The notes under the pieces are model-generated. The model was not told where the DNA came from. It worked only from the letters and a program-made list of their open reading frames with translations, and ran no database searches. Positions 1 through 6,483 of a stretch of 6,483 nucleotides of DNA are shown piece by piece. Every line of letters begins with the position of its first letter. The first letter of the stretch is position 1. The DNA is from Clostridia bacterium (GTDB lineage: Bacteria; Bacillota; Clostridia; Christensenellales; UBA1242): NCBI GenBank assembly GCA_017622115.1, contig JAGART010000183.1, positions 1 to 6,483 of the forward strand. Direction: 5' to 3'. A program made the translations under genes and the position numbers.

Positions 1-550
1 CTGAAATACGTACACTAGGTATTTGTGGAATGTAAAAGTTTGGATTGTTTGAGGCACTAGATGGCAACTTAAACTTTGTCAACAAACATTGAGGGTTGCC
101 TACACGACCAAGTCCAGCAGAAAGTTGAATAAATATGTGCGCCCCGTGTGCGTGTACACCTGCTGCAACTTCTCTCCAACCAGAATAAACAGTACGTGAA
201 CGGTCAATTCTAGGGAAGTAACTTAAATCACCGAGTTCTGTAACAGTGTGGTCTATTCCGTGGCAAACTGGCACTAAACCTGTAGTAATTAAGCCAACGC
301 CACCACGTGCACGTTCTGCAAAATAACTAATCATCTTTTGATTTGGGCGACCAGTTTCTTCTGCCATATCAATATTACCCATAGGTCCCATAACTAGTCG
401 GTTTTTAATAGTCAACTTATTTACTTTTATCGGGCTAAACATACTAGTATAAGGGTAGAGTTCTTTACTCATAGTAGGTGCAGTAAAACCACATTCCCAC
501 CAGTTGCCGAAATTTTCATCTAATTCGTACAAGATTTTATCATTTACCAT
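1..550 (-). CDS. NADH:flavin oxidoreductase, Old Yellow Enzyme family (N-terminal part, truncated by window edge)
   Basis: This is the N-terminal 183 residues of an FMN-dependent TIM-barrel oxidoreductase of the Old Yellow Enzyme / 2,4-dienoyl-CoA reductase / 2-enoate reductase superfamily. Such enzymes use NAD(P)H to reduce activated C=C bonds in the cytoplasm. Visible hallmarks, in order, are FSPIKVNKLTIKNRLVMGPMG (residues 38-58, less one: the first barrel strand and FMN-site region), YFAERARGGVGLITTG (76-91, second strand) and HAHGAHIFIQLSAGLGR (133-149, third strand; the family Gln that contacts flavin is probably Q142). The ATG at 548-550 was chosen because GGAGA lies 6 nt upstream. An ATG five bases earlier hits a stop after three codons, and the internal Met27 has no Shine-Dalgarno. 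About 35 residues precede the usual family start, which is longer than normal. The catalytic region and any C-terminal Fe-S/FAD domain lie outside the window, so the substrate cannot be told. The family call is strong; a specific gene name is not supportable. Confidence 0.9.
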   Translation of the reverse strand, partial: MVNDKILYELDENFGNWWECGFTAPTMSKELYPYTSMFSPIKVNKLTIKNRLVMGPMGNIDMAEETGRPNQKMISYFAERARGGVGLITTGLVPVCHGIDHTVTELGDLSYFPRIDRSRTVYSGWREVAAGVHAHGAHIFIQLSAGLGRVGNPQCLLTKFKLPSSASNNPNFYIPQIPSVRIS

Positions 551-556
551 ATCATT

Positions 557-561
557 TCTCC
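557..561 (-). promoter_or_regulatory. Ribosome-binding site of the flavin oxidoreductase gene
   Basis: Read on the minus strand, GGAGA sits 6 nt before the ATG at 548-550. It decides the start: of three closely spaced ATGs, only this one opens the conserved frame. Confidence 0.8.
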
Positions 562-580
562 ATTTTTTAAGATTAATAAA

Positions 581-609
581 ATTATAACTTTTATAAATTT
601 TTAAAGCAA
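581..609 (-). promoter_or_regulatory. Predicted sigma-A promoter of the flavin oxidoreductase gene
   Basis: On the minus strand, TTGCTT (609-604) is followed after 17 nt by a perfect TATAAT (586-581). Transcription would start near 574, leaving a leader of about 24 nt before the start codon, enough for the GGAGA site. The -35 box is weak (the TTG core only), which would fit a promoter that needs an activator. In such AT-rich DNA a chance match is possible. Confidence 0.55.
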
Positions 610-610
610 G

Positions 611-664
611 CAAATTAAGACAAATTATTCATTTTTTTAATCTTTTTCGATATTATTAGATATT
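611..664. repeat. Two pairs of 10-bp-phased short direct repeats in the divergent intergenic region
   Basis: CAAATTA occurs at 611-617 and again at 621-627. GATATT occurs at 649-654 and again at 659-664. In both pairs the start-to-start distance is exactly 10 bp, about one helical turn. The first pair directly abuts the -35 box of the minus-strand promoter (604-609), and both pairs lie between the two divergent promoters. That is where a tandem-binding regulator would sit, but the region is so AT-rich that coincidence is a serious alternative. The rest of the intergenic stretch (551-804) contains T- and A-tracts and no convincing hairpin terminator. Confidence 0.35.
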
Positions 665-697
665 TCTTAAAAAATTAGTTATAACACCCGTTTTTGT

Positions 698-727
698 TTG
701 ACTTTTTATGCCATTTTTTAATATAAT
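698..727 (+). promoter_or_regulatory. Predicted sigma-A promoter of the giant lipoprotein gene
   Basis: TTGACT (698-703; 5 of 6 to consensus) and a perfect TATAAT (722-727) are separated by 18 nt. A start near 734 would give a 5' leader of about 70 nt. This is the best promoter match on the plus strand of the intergenic region and suggests efficient basal transcription. Confidence 0.7.
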
Positions 728-788
728 TTTTAGAGAATTTTTGGGCAAAATGTAAATAAATGTGAAAAATTAGCACAAAATAAAAAAC

Positions 789-794
789 AAGGAA
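789..794 (+). promoter_or_regulatory. Ribosome-binding site of the giant lipoprotein gene
   Basis: AAGGAA ends 10 nt before the ATG at 805-807, slightly longer than ideal spacing. A second purine run, AAAGGG at 798-803, is only 1 nt from the ATG and too close to act as the main site. The leader upstream is A-rich and shows no riboswitch-like structure. Confidence 0.6.
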
Positions 795-804
795 ATTAAA
801 GGGT

Positions 805-879
805 ATGAAATATAAGTTTTTTGCAGTTCTATTAATGTGTATCACTACTATTGCTGTTGGCTTTGGTTTTGCTGGCTGT
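805..879 (+). other. Lipoprotein (Sec/SPII) signal peptide and lipidation cysteine
   Basis: The first residues are MKYK, followed by a hydrophobic core (residues 5-23) and the lipobox F-A-G-C, with the modified cysteine at residue 25 (codon 877-879). The Phe at -3 is less usual than Leu, but Ala-Gly-Cys followed by Gly is typical of Gram-positive lipoproteins. Signal peptidase II cleavage would tether the mature protein to the outer leaflet of the membrane. Confidence 0.88.
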
Positions 880-3800
880 GGGGATATTTATGCTAACTTA
901 AAAGTATCAGTAAGTGAAACGCAAATTTCTTTACGTATAGATGATAATGCAAGTCCTGACAATGTAGAGGATAGTTTTGCTTCTCCTGAAACAAATCAGT
1001 CTAATAATTCTACGTTAATCACGGCTACTATTGAAGGTGCAACAGAAGAAATGCTAAAATCCGTAGATTTTTGGTATGCTGACCGTTCAATAGTTGACGC
1101 AGAGGTTGTTTCTTTAAAAGATAATGTAAGTACTATTAAGTTAACTGCTCAAAATGCTGGTGAAACAATTTTGCGTGTCGTGTCTAATGAATATGGAAAA
1201 GTTGTAAGTGAAGATATAGTTGTAAAAGTATTTCGTGATGCGACAAAAATGACTTTTAATGCTAGCGAAAAACCAAGCATAAGTGTAGGAAATAGTTTAG
1301 AATTAAATACAAATACCCTAATAAATTTTGAAGTAAATGGTGAACCAACAAAAATATATCCAAACGTTGCTACATTTAGTTTCATGCAAACTGATGACCC
1401 TCTTTGGAATGATGCGTATGGTACATCTATTCCTAGTGGTGTAACTATTGAAAATAATGTTTTACATACAACAGCAGAAGCAGATTGTGGAATTGTACAA
1501 TTAGTAGCTTCTATGCATAATGGTATTAGTACTCCTGTGTATGTAATGATTTACAAAGATATCTTGACTGATGATATTAAGTTAATGCAAGATGGAAATA
1601 CTGTAGAAGAAGTAAAAGCCGTAATTAACCCTATTGAATTAACTGCTAATACATTTCAATTATCTGCTTATGTAAATTCTCTTGAACAAGTTTTATATAC
1701 ATCTATTGCCACTGCTGATAGTGATATCTTGATTTTGGGTGAGCCAAATGAGAATGGTTTATATAATGTTGCGGTGGGTGATAGTGGTACAACTAATGTA
1801 ACAGTGTCTGCTGAAATTAAAGATATTGTTACAGGTGTGGTTTACAAGACATATTCAAAAGATTTTGATGTAACAGTTGTAAGAATTGTAACTGATATTT
1901 ATGTTTCAAATCTAACAGTGCCAGAAACAAGCAAGCCTGCAAATATGGTAGTTCAAGACAAATACACAAATGGTATTTTGGGTGCAGAGGTTCATTTCAA
2001 GGTTTCTGCGGGGGCGGTTAATAGTGATGTTGTCCTTGCTATAACTCAAATTGATGGACAAGAATATACAGACGTAAGTTGTGATGATGTACAAATTTAT
2101 GTTAATAATATTCCTTATGTTTGGGGGCAACCAGTTTCTAGTGAACCAAACTTAAATAGTTCTTTGCTTGATGACAATATTTTGTATATTTCTTTAAGTG
2201 AAACAAGTAGAATAGAAGATAATTTTGTACTTGAATTCCGTGCAAATACTTTTGATGAAAGTTTGCCTGTTGCAACAAATCAAATCACATTTACGATTGA
2301 AACAGGTGTAACTGCAATTAACCCTACATCTACTGCTATTACTTTGGGTGTAAACACAACTTCAAGTTTTGTGTTAAATTATGAAACAACTTTGGGTATT
2401 CCTAATGTTGGTTCTCCAAGATTTACTATGGAAATGACATATCTTGATGTTGTAGAGATTACTGATGAGGGAAATTATGAATACTTGCTTACTGGTTTAA
2501 AAGAGGGGACAACTTCAATTATTGTTAGGGCAGAAAGTGGTGCTTACTGTATGATAGATGTGCAAGTAAAAGCTTTGCCAACAGAATTTTATTTGTCTAT
2601 GCCAAAAGCACATTCTGTCGATAATATAGCAGAACAAGAATGGCAAGAAGATGACTTTGTAAATGAATATGACAATCTTGCGGACAAAGGTGTAACAAAG
2701 TTTACAATTAAGCAAAATAGTGCTATTGATATTTCTTGTATTGTAAATCCTGCTAAAATTAGTGTTGATAGTTTTGAAATATTAAATCCTCGTTCTAGCG
2801 ACCAAACAAATACTTATATCTCATTATCAACATTAAACGAACAAAACTCATTTACTCTTACTGCTATTAAAGCAACAGAAATCGACCAACCTATTACTAT
2901 TACTGTAAACTTTACTTTCTATCGTGAATCAAATGGTATGTGGTCTGTTGTATCAAGTAGTCGTACAATTTTAGTTACTGTTTATAAACCTATTAATAAT
3001 CTTTACTGGCAAGATTCATCAAGACAAACTACTATTGATAAAGTATTGTATAATCCTAATCATTTAAATTACACTCAACAAGATTTGGCAACTACTTCTG
3101 TAAGTGTTTATCACGATATAGATGCTACTTATTTTGTAAAAGGTGGAGAAATTGACTGGTCTGTATCAGATGAAAACAAACTTTATATGTCTATTAATGA
3201 TTATGGTGTAATTTCATTAACAGCAAATTTAAGTGAATTAGATACTGCTAGTAGTTATGTTGTTTACTTGTATGGTAGATTAACAGAATACAACAAGTCA
3301 TACACTCTTACTTGTAAGGTAACTATTATAAATCCTGTTGTTGTTTCTTCTATCGAAGTTACAAATTATAATAGTGCAGAGGGTGTAAGACTTAATGATT
3401 TGGGTGCAAAAAATCGTACTCAATATGAGTTATATACAAAGATTAACCCTAAAAATGTATATAATAGCGATTTAGGTTATAAGATTTATAATATAAATGG
3501 TGAAGATGAATTAGTTGAAGCAACTGATGAAGATGCTATAATTTCACTTGATGAAACAAATCCAAATATTATAAAAGCAATAGAGGGTAAATCTGGTAGA
3601 GCAGTATTAAGAATATATCCGCTTGATGCTATAGTTAGCCCTGATATTGATTTATCTACAATTTTGCACGTTGATATTTTAGTTATTGTAGAAGATGGTG
3701 AAGCAAACCCATATTCTATTTACGATGCAGAAGAATTTATTGCAATAGGTAATAGTGCTGTTGCCTTAACTAAAAATTATGTAGTAATGCAAAGTATCGA

Positions 3801-6483
3801 TTTATCAAATTATCAAGATTACTTGCCTTTGGGTAAACAATTTGGTGGTGTGTTTAGCGGAAGTATTAGTTCTTATAATTACGAAACATCAAAAACTAAA
3901 TTTGCAATTTTGAATATTTCGCCAAGTATAGATATTGTAAGTGAAGATGTAAATTCTTATGGTGGATTGTTTGCTAAAATTGCTCCAAGTGATATGGCAA
4001 CAGGTGTAAATAACCTTGACTTTTACTTTACAAATACTTTAATAGATTTGACTAATGCTGGTGAAAATGCTTTTGTAGGTTTGCTTGCTGGTAGTATTAA
4101 TTGTGATTTAGATAATGTTTTTGTAAACTTTGCTAATTACAATAATTCAAGTTTAACTATTAAAACAACTTCAACTACAAATCAAAATATTACTTTTGGT
4201 GCGATTGCTGGTAGTATTGCTGGTTCTGCCACAAATGTACGTACAAATATTGCTACAAACTTTAATTTAAGTGATACAACTTCTTTGGTGGCTGGTGGTG
4301 CATTTGGTTTATTTAGCGGTGCTGTGTTAGGTCAAAATGTAGATTTAATCAACAATGTTAAATTTATAGTTAATCGTTCAACAAACCTTAATAATGACTC
4401 AATCGGTGGACTTGTTGGTGTGGCTAATAAATACAACAATGGTTCAACAGATGTAAATGGTATTATTAAATCTATGCAAGTAAACGGAATTATTAATGCT
4501 CCAAACTTTAATAATGTCGGCGGTTTTGTAGGTGTTAATAATATTATTTTGGGTGATTTTGTAGAGCAAGAATACAGAAACCTTGCAAGCGTTCGTGTAA
4601 ATGCACAAAATAATGTAGGTGGTTTAATCGGTGTTAATAATGGTGCTGTAAGATATAGTAAAGCAGAAAATTATGATATCGCTAATGAAACTAATGCTTA
4701 TAATTTGGTTGGTGTACAAGGTAAACAAAATGTAGGTGGTCTTGTAGGTCAAAATAATGGTTCAATTCAATATTCTTATGCTATAAGTTATATTACTAGA
4801 AGTTTAGTTGCAAAAGATGAAGTTGTAGATAACTTGTTATATTATGGTGATGTACTCGGTGAAGATAATGTCGGCGGTTTAGTTGGTATAAGTACTGATG
4901 CTGTAATTATTAATAGTTTTGCTAGAAACAAATTACAACAAACGTCTTCTGCTGGTTTAATAGGTGGATTTGTTGGAAACTTAATTATGTCTAGTCCTAT
5001 TAATCAAGTATATAGTAGTTTTGCAATAGGTGAAATTTATACACAAAATACAAATATTGCTCAAATAGGTGAGTTCGCTGGTGAGTTTACTGGCAGTACA
5101 GCACAAATGATTGCAAACTGTTATGCTGTTGAATATATTAGAATTTTTGATGGCACAGGCGAAAATGCTTTGTATAATTTTGTAGGTACAAATGTAAATA
5201 ACACTACTATTGCTTCTTCATTCTATCTTGTAAATTCAGTTACACCAAATCCTACAACAAATGCAGATGGGACTATTCAAGCAACACTTGATAAATTAAA
5301 ATTATCTTTAACTCAAAACATTTATCAAGAAGTAGGTTGGGGCTTCTCAAAACAAAGTGATGATACAAAACAAGAATGGGTTGCTTATGAAGAGACACTT
5401 CAAGGCGTAAATGATAACTTGCCAATTTTATTTGATAAAGATGGCAGTTGGTTGTTTAATCAATCACTTAACTCAATTCAAGTTACTCCATTAGAATACA
5501 AAGAAACAAACAATATCTTGCCTACATATTTTGACTTTGAATACACTGTGTCTAGTGTAGCAAAAGTTGGTTCAGTGGTTGTTTTAGATAATATCAGTAC
5601 TGATACTTCAACTAGTCAAAAGGTAATTCCTTTGTTTAATAATGATACAATTACTGGTATGTTTGATATTGCTGTTGCTCCAAATATTTCGCCAGAAAAA
5701 TGGCAAATTTCGGTTACTTCTAGCGACTTTAATATCGTAGAAGTTGTACAATCTAGCCAAAACTTAATCGGTGCTTATCTTGTATTTAAGAAAACAGGTA
5801 TTGTTACTCTTACATTCCGTTCACTTCTCAATGTAAATGTAGTAGAAGAAATAGTAATTAACGTTATCGGCGGTTTTGATAGTTTTGATATTTTAACAAG
5901 TGAAGATAATTCAATTATTGATGATACTTTGTATGTTAAAAAAGATAACGGTTTAGGTTATTCTTTGTACCCTCAATTTGTACAAAAGAATGATGTAGAA
6001 TATATCGGAAACAGAGGTATTGTTTATTCTGTTGCAGAAAAACAATATATAGATTTCGTAGGTTTAAACTATGTAGGCTCTCAAATATTCGCTGTTGCAG
6101 ATAGTAATCCTACTATTATTGTAGGTCGTGAAGCATCAAGTGATGCTTTTGAGGTGGGTGTTGCTCCATTTATTGAAGTGAATTTTGGTGGTACAACATA
6201 TCAATATGTATTCTATGATTTAGCACAAAAATTTGATGTAAAAGTTTATAATGGTATCACAAATGTAAGTTACTACAAAAAAGAAGCCTCTACACCAAGT
6301 GGTGGTAATAGTAGTGTTGATTTTATTGTAGAAACAGACAATACTGCAACTATTACAATTCAAGACTTAAAAGTTAAAAAAGATAATGAGGCAATAGATA
6401 GTGTAGAAGCGTCAAAGTATATCACTCTTGTAAATACAAATGTGGTTACAGATGAAAAAGTTGTAAATACATATTTGTTTGAA
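805..6483 (+). CDS. Giant Ig-like/GLUG-repeat surface lipoprotein (C-terminus beyond window)
   Basis: One frame stays open for 1893 codons from the ATG at 805 to the last base, with no stop or frameshift. The product is predicted to be exported and lipid-anchored at the outer face of the membrane. Domains in order are: lipoprotein signal peptide 1-24 with lipidated Cys25; about eight Ig-like (BIG2-like) beta-sandwich modules, ~33-967; GLUG entry segment 969-1088; about ten GLUG repeats 1089-1441; closing segment to ~1552; further Ig-like modules from ~1553 to the end. The composition is rich in Asn, Thr, Ile, Val and Ser, with isolated single cysteines, as in extracellular repeat proteins of anaerobes. 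No HExxH protease motif or other catalytic signature is visible, so an M26-type IgA protease is not supported here, although the missing C-terminus could change this. The likely role is adhesion or surface binding (inference from architecture). The start is supported by the signal peptide, AAGGAA and an upstream promoter. Codon use is uniform along the gene and resembles the divergent neighbour, giving no sign of recent transfer. Confidence 0.93.
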   Translation, partial: MKYKFFAVLLMCITTIAVGFGFAGCGDIYANLKVSVSETQISLRIDDNASPDNVEDSFASPETNQSNNSTLITATIEGATEEMLKSVDFWYADRSIVDAEVVSLKDNVSTIKLTAQNAGETILRVVSNEYGKVVSEDIVVKVFRDATKMTFNASEKPSISVGNSLELNTNTLINFEVNGEPTKIYPNVATFSFMQTDDPLWNDAYGTSIPSGVTIENNVLHTTAEADCGIVQLVASMHNGISTPVYVMIYKDILTDDIKLMQDGNTVEEVKAVINPIELTANTFQLSAYVNSLEQVLYTSIATADSDILILGEPNENGLYNVAVGDSGTTNVTVSAEIKDIVTGVVYKTYSKDFDVTVVRIVTDIYVSNLTVPETSKPANMVVQDKYTNGILGAEVHFKVSAGAVNSDVVLAITQIDGQEYTDVSCDDVQIYVNNIPYVWGQPVSSEPNLNSSLLDDNILYISLSETSRIEDNFVLEFRANTFDESLPVATNQITFTIETGVTAINPTSTAITLGVNTTSSFVLNYETTLGIPNVGSPRFTMEMTYLDVVEITDEGNYEYLLTGLKEGTTSIIVRAESGAYCMIDVQVKALPTEFYLSMPKAHSVDNIAEQEWQEDDFVNEYDNLADKGVTKFTIKQNSAIDISCIVNPAKISVDSFEILNPRSSDQTNTYISLSTLNEQNSFTLTAIKATEIDQPITITVNFTFYRESNGMWSVVSSSRTILVTVYKPINNLYWQDSSRQTTIDKVLYNPNHLNYTQQDLATTSVSVYHDIDATYFVKGGEIDWSVSDENKLYMSINDYGVISLTANLSELDTASSYVVYLYGRLTEYNKSYTLTCKVTIINPVVVSSIEVTNYNSAEGVRLNDLGAKNRTQYELYTKINPKNVYNSDLGYKIYNINGEDELVEATDEDAIISLDETNPNIIKAIEGKSGRAVLRIYPLDAIVSPDIDLSTILHVDILVIVEDGEANPYSIYDAEEFIAIGNSAVALTKNYVVMQSIDLSNYQDYLPLGKQFGGVFSGSISSYNYETSKTKFAILNISPSIDIVSEDVNSYGGLFAKIAPSDMATGVNNLDFYFTNTLIDLTNAGENAFVGLLAGSINCDLDNVFVNFANYNNSSLTIKTTSTTNQNITFGAIAGSIAGSATNVRTNIATNFNLSDTTSLVAGGAFGLFSGAVLGQNVDLINNVKFIVNRSTNLNNDSIGGLVGVANKYNNGSTDVNGIIKSMQVNGIINAPNFNNVGGFVGVNNIILGDFVEQEYRNLASVRVNAQNNVGGLIGVNNGAVRYSKAENYDIANETNAYNLVGVQGKQNVGGLVGQNNGSIQYSYAISYITRSLVAKDEVVDNLLYYGDVLGEDNVGGLVGISTDAVIINSFARNKLQQTSSAGLIGGFVGNLIMSSPINQVYSSFAIGEIYTQNTNIAQIGEFAGEFTGSTAQMIANCYAVEYIRIFDGTGENALYNFVGTNVNNTTIASSFYLVNSVTPNPTTNADGTIQATLDKLKLSLTQNIYQEVGWGFSKQSDDTKQEWVAYEETLQGVNDNLPILFDKDGSWLFNQSLNSIQVTPLEYKETNNILPTYFDFEYTVSSVAKVGSVVVLDNISTDTSTSQKVIPLFNNDTITGMFDIAVAPNISPEKWQISVTSSDFNIVEVVQSSQNLIGAYLVFKKTGIVTLTFRSLLNVNVVEEIVINVIGGFDSFDILTSEDNSIIDDTLYVKKDNGLGYSLYPQFVQKNDVEYIGNRGIVYSVAEKQYIDFVGLNYVGSQIFAVADSNPTIIVGREASSDAFEVGVAPFIEVNFGGTTYQYVFYDLAQKFDVKVYNGITNVSYYKKEASTPSGGNSSVDFIVETDNTATITIQDLKVKKDNEAIDSVEASKYITLVNTNVVTDEKVVNTYLFE
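886..3708 (+). other. N-terminal array of about eight Ig-like (BIG2-like) modules
   Basis: Residues ~28-967 read as successive beta-sandwich modules of about 90-140 residues, at roughly 33-143, 146-250, 254-363, 366-500, 501-590, 591-730, 731-848 and 849-965. Module ends show the BIG2 pattern of a Gly turn followed by alternating hydrophobics: NAGETILRVVSNEYGKVV (118-135), LKEGTTSIIVRAESGAY (565-581) and the GKSGRAVLRI stretch (928-937). Module 7 has the classic WSVSDENK...YGVISLTA core (785-807). Module starts recur as short strands such as TDIYVSNLTV and SSIEVTN. Such modules usually form rigid stalks that project binding domains from the cell. Boundaries are approximate and several modules (3, 4, 6) are too divergent to assign to a named family by eye. 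The first module carries an acidic/Asn/Ser-rich insertion (residues 46-70). Confidence 0.7.
3709..4068 (+). other. Entry segment of the GLUG beta-helix region
   Basis: Residues 969-1088 begin PYSIYDAEEFIAIGNS and continue with NYVVMQSIDLSNY and LPLGKQFGGVFSGSI (ending at residue 1021). This is the stereotyped lead-in to GLUG repeat blocks: a P-Y-x-I-x-x-A-E-x-(F/L) opening, a 'NYVLMxDIDLS' strand, then a 'P(I/L)GxxFxGxFxG' turn. A YGGLFAKI segment (1052-1059) follows. It probably caps the N-terminal end of a right-handed beta-helix. Confidence 0.78.
4069..5127 (+). repeat. GLUG repeat array (about ten protein-level repeats)
   Basis: Residues 1089-1441 contain about ten copies of the GLUG motif (core G-G-L/F-V/I-G, then N-N-G-x-I and a strand ending S-Y/F-A). 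Cores start near residues 1089, 1131, 1162, 1199, 1237, 1270, 1309, 1355, 1383 and 1420, a spacing of 28-46 residues. The best copies are NVGGLVGQNNGSIQYSYA (1309-1326, bases 4729-4782), NVGGLIGVNNGAVRYSKA (1270-1287) and NVGGLVGIS (1355-1363). The outer copies (AFVGLLAGSI, QIGEFAGEF) are degenerate. At DNA level the copies have diverged; only short cores such as AATGTCGGCGGTTT recur (4513 and 4867 regions). GLUG blocks are known from bacterial surface proteins and from streptococcal IgA1 proteases. The array is inferred to fold as a beta-helix. Confidence 0.85.
5128..5460 (+). other. Closing segment after the GLUG array
   Basis: Residues 1442-1552 contain a last degenerate repeat (NFVGTNVNNTTIASSFYLV), a short charged helix-like piece (LDKLKLSLTQNIYQEVGWGF), and then NDNLPILFDKDGSWLFN at 1536-1552. 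A 'W-x-F ... N-x-x-P-x-L' ending is the usual tail of GLUG domains, so this probably marks the C-terminal edge of the beta-helix. The assignment is by pattern only. Confidence 0.6.
5461..6483 (+). other. C-terminal Ig-like modules (incomplete)
   Basis: Residues 1553-1893 return to a beta-sandwich pattern. A module starts at LNSIQVTPLEYK (1555-1566) and ends with the BIG2-like run KKTGIVTLTFRS...EEIVINVIGG (1662-1690). A second runs to about residue 1790, and a third is cut by the window edge. A low-complexity STPSGGNSS loop occurs at 1829-1837. No LPxTG sorting signal, S-layer homology domain or cell-wall-binding repeat is seen before the end of the window. How much of the protein is missing is unknown. 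Confidence 0.6.

Noticed and set aside
649..674. Possible rho-independent terminator in the intergenic region
   Set aside because: No GC-containing stem precedes the T- or A-tracts, and two divergent gene starts would not need a terminator between them.
734..804. Possible riboswitch or structured leader in the ~70-nt 5' UTR
   Set aside because: The leader is A-rich with very few G/C bases and no complementary arms long enough to form a stable fold.
1149..1385. Minus-strand open frame of 78 codons antisense to the giant gene
   Set aside because: It lies wholly inside the long lipoprotein frame, has no ribosome-binding site evident and no recognisable protein features; it is a shadow of the coding strand.
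1912..2130. Minus-strand open frame of 72 codons
   Set aside because: It is antisense to the Ig-like region, opens only with TTG, and its Ile/Asn/Cys-rich composition comes from reversed AT-rich codons.
2515..2715. Minus-strand open frame of 66 codons with hydrophobic segments
   Set aside because: It looks membrane-like only because antisense of Lys/Glu/Asn codons gives Phe/Leu/Ile; it is embedded in the real gene and has no start signals.
805..6483. IgA1-protease (M26) identity, suggested by the GLUG repeats
   Set aside because: No HExxH zinc motif appears in the 1893 visible residues, and the protein has a lipobox without a visible LPxTG. GLUG repeats alone do not indicate a protease.

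Overview
The window looks like AT-rich chromosomal DNA of a low-GC Gram-positive bacterium, probably an uncultured gut-type Clostridia or related Firmicute. This is inferred from the base and codon composition (TTA, AAT, GAT, GTA and CGT/AGA dominate), purine-rich ribosome-binding sites, near-consensus sigma-A promoters, and a typical Gram-positive lipoprotein signal. Taxonomy cannot be fixed from sequence alone. UGA is not used as a sense codon in either gene. No RNA gene, CRISPR array, insertion sequence or phage feature was seen.

Layout: (1) Positions 1-550, minus strand: the first 183 codons of an Old Yellow Enzyme-type NADH:flavin oxidoreductase, whose C-terminal part lies beyond the left edge. 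(2) Positions 551-804: a very AT-rich divergent intergenic region. It holds one good promoter for each gene (minus -10 at 581-586, plus -10 at 722-727) and two pairs of short direct repeats with 10-bp phasing between them. (3) Positions 805-6483, plus strand: one uninterrupted frame of 1893 codons that runs off the right edge. It encodes a giant secreted lipoprotein.

The giant protein starts with a lipoprotein signal peptide (predicted lipidated Cys25). An array of about eight Ig-like (BIG2-like) beta-sandwich modules follows. Next is a block of about ten GLUG repeats (residues ~1089-1441), with the usual entry segment before it and a closing segment after it, and then at least two or three more Ig-like modules before the sequence ends. 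The architecture suggests a long membrane-anchored stalk carrying a beta-helical GLUG segment in its middle, as expected for an adhesive or surface-binding protein. No catalytic motif is visible. The two genes are divergently transcribed, and nothing in the sequence suggests that they work together.
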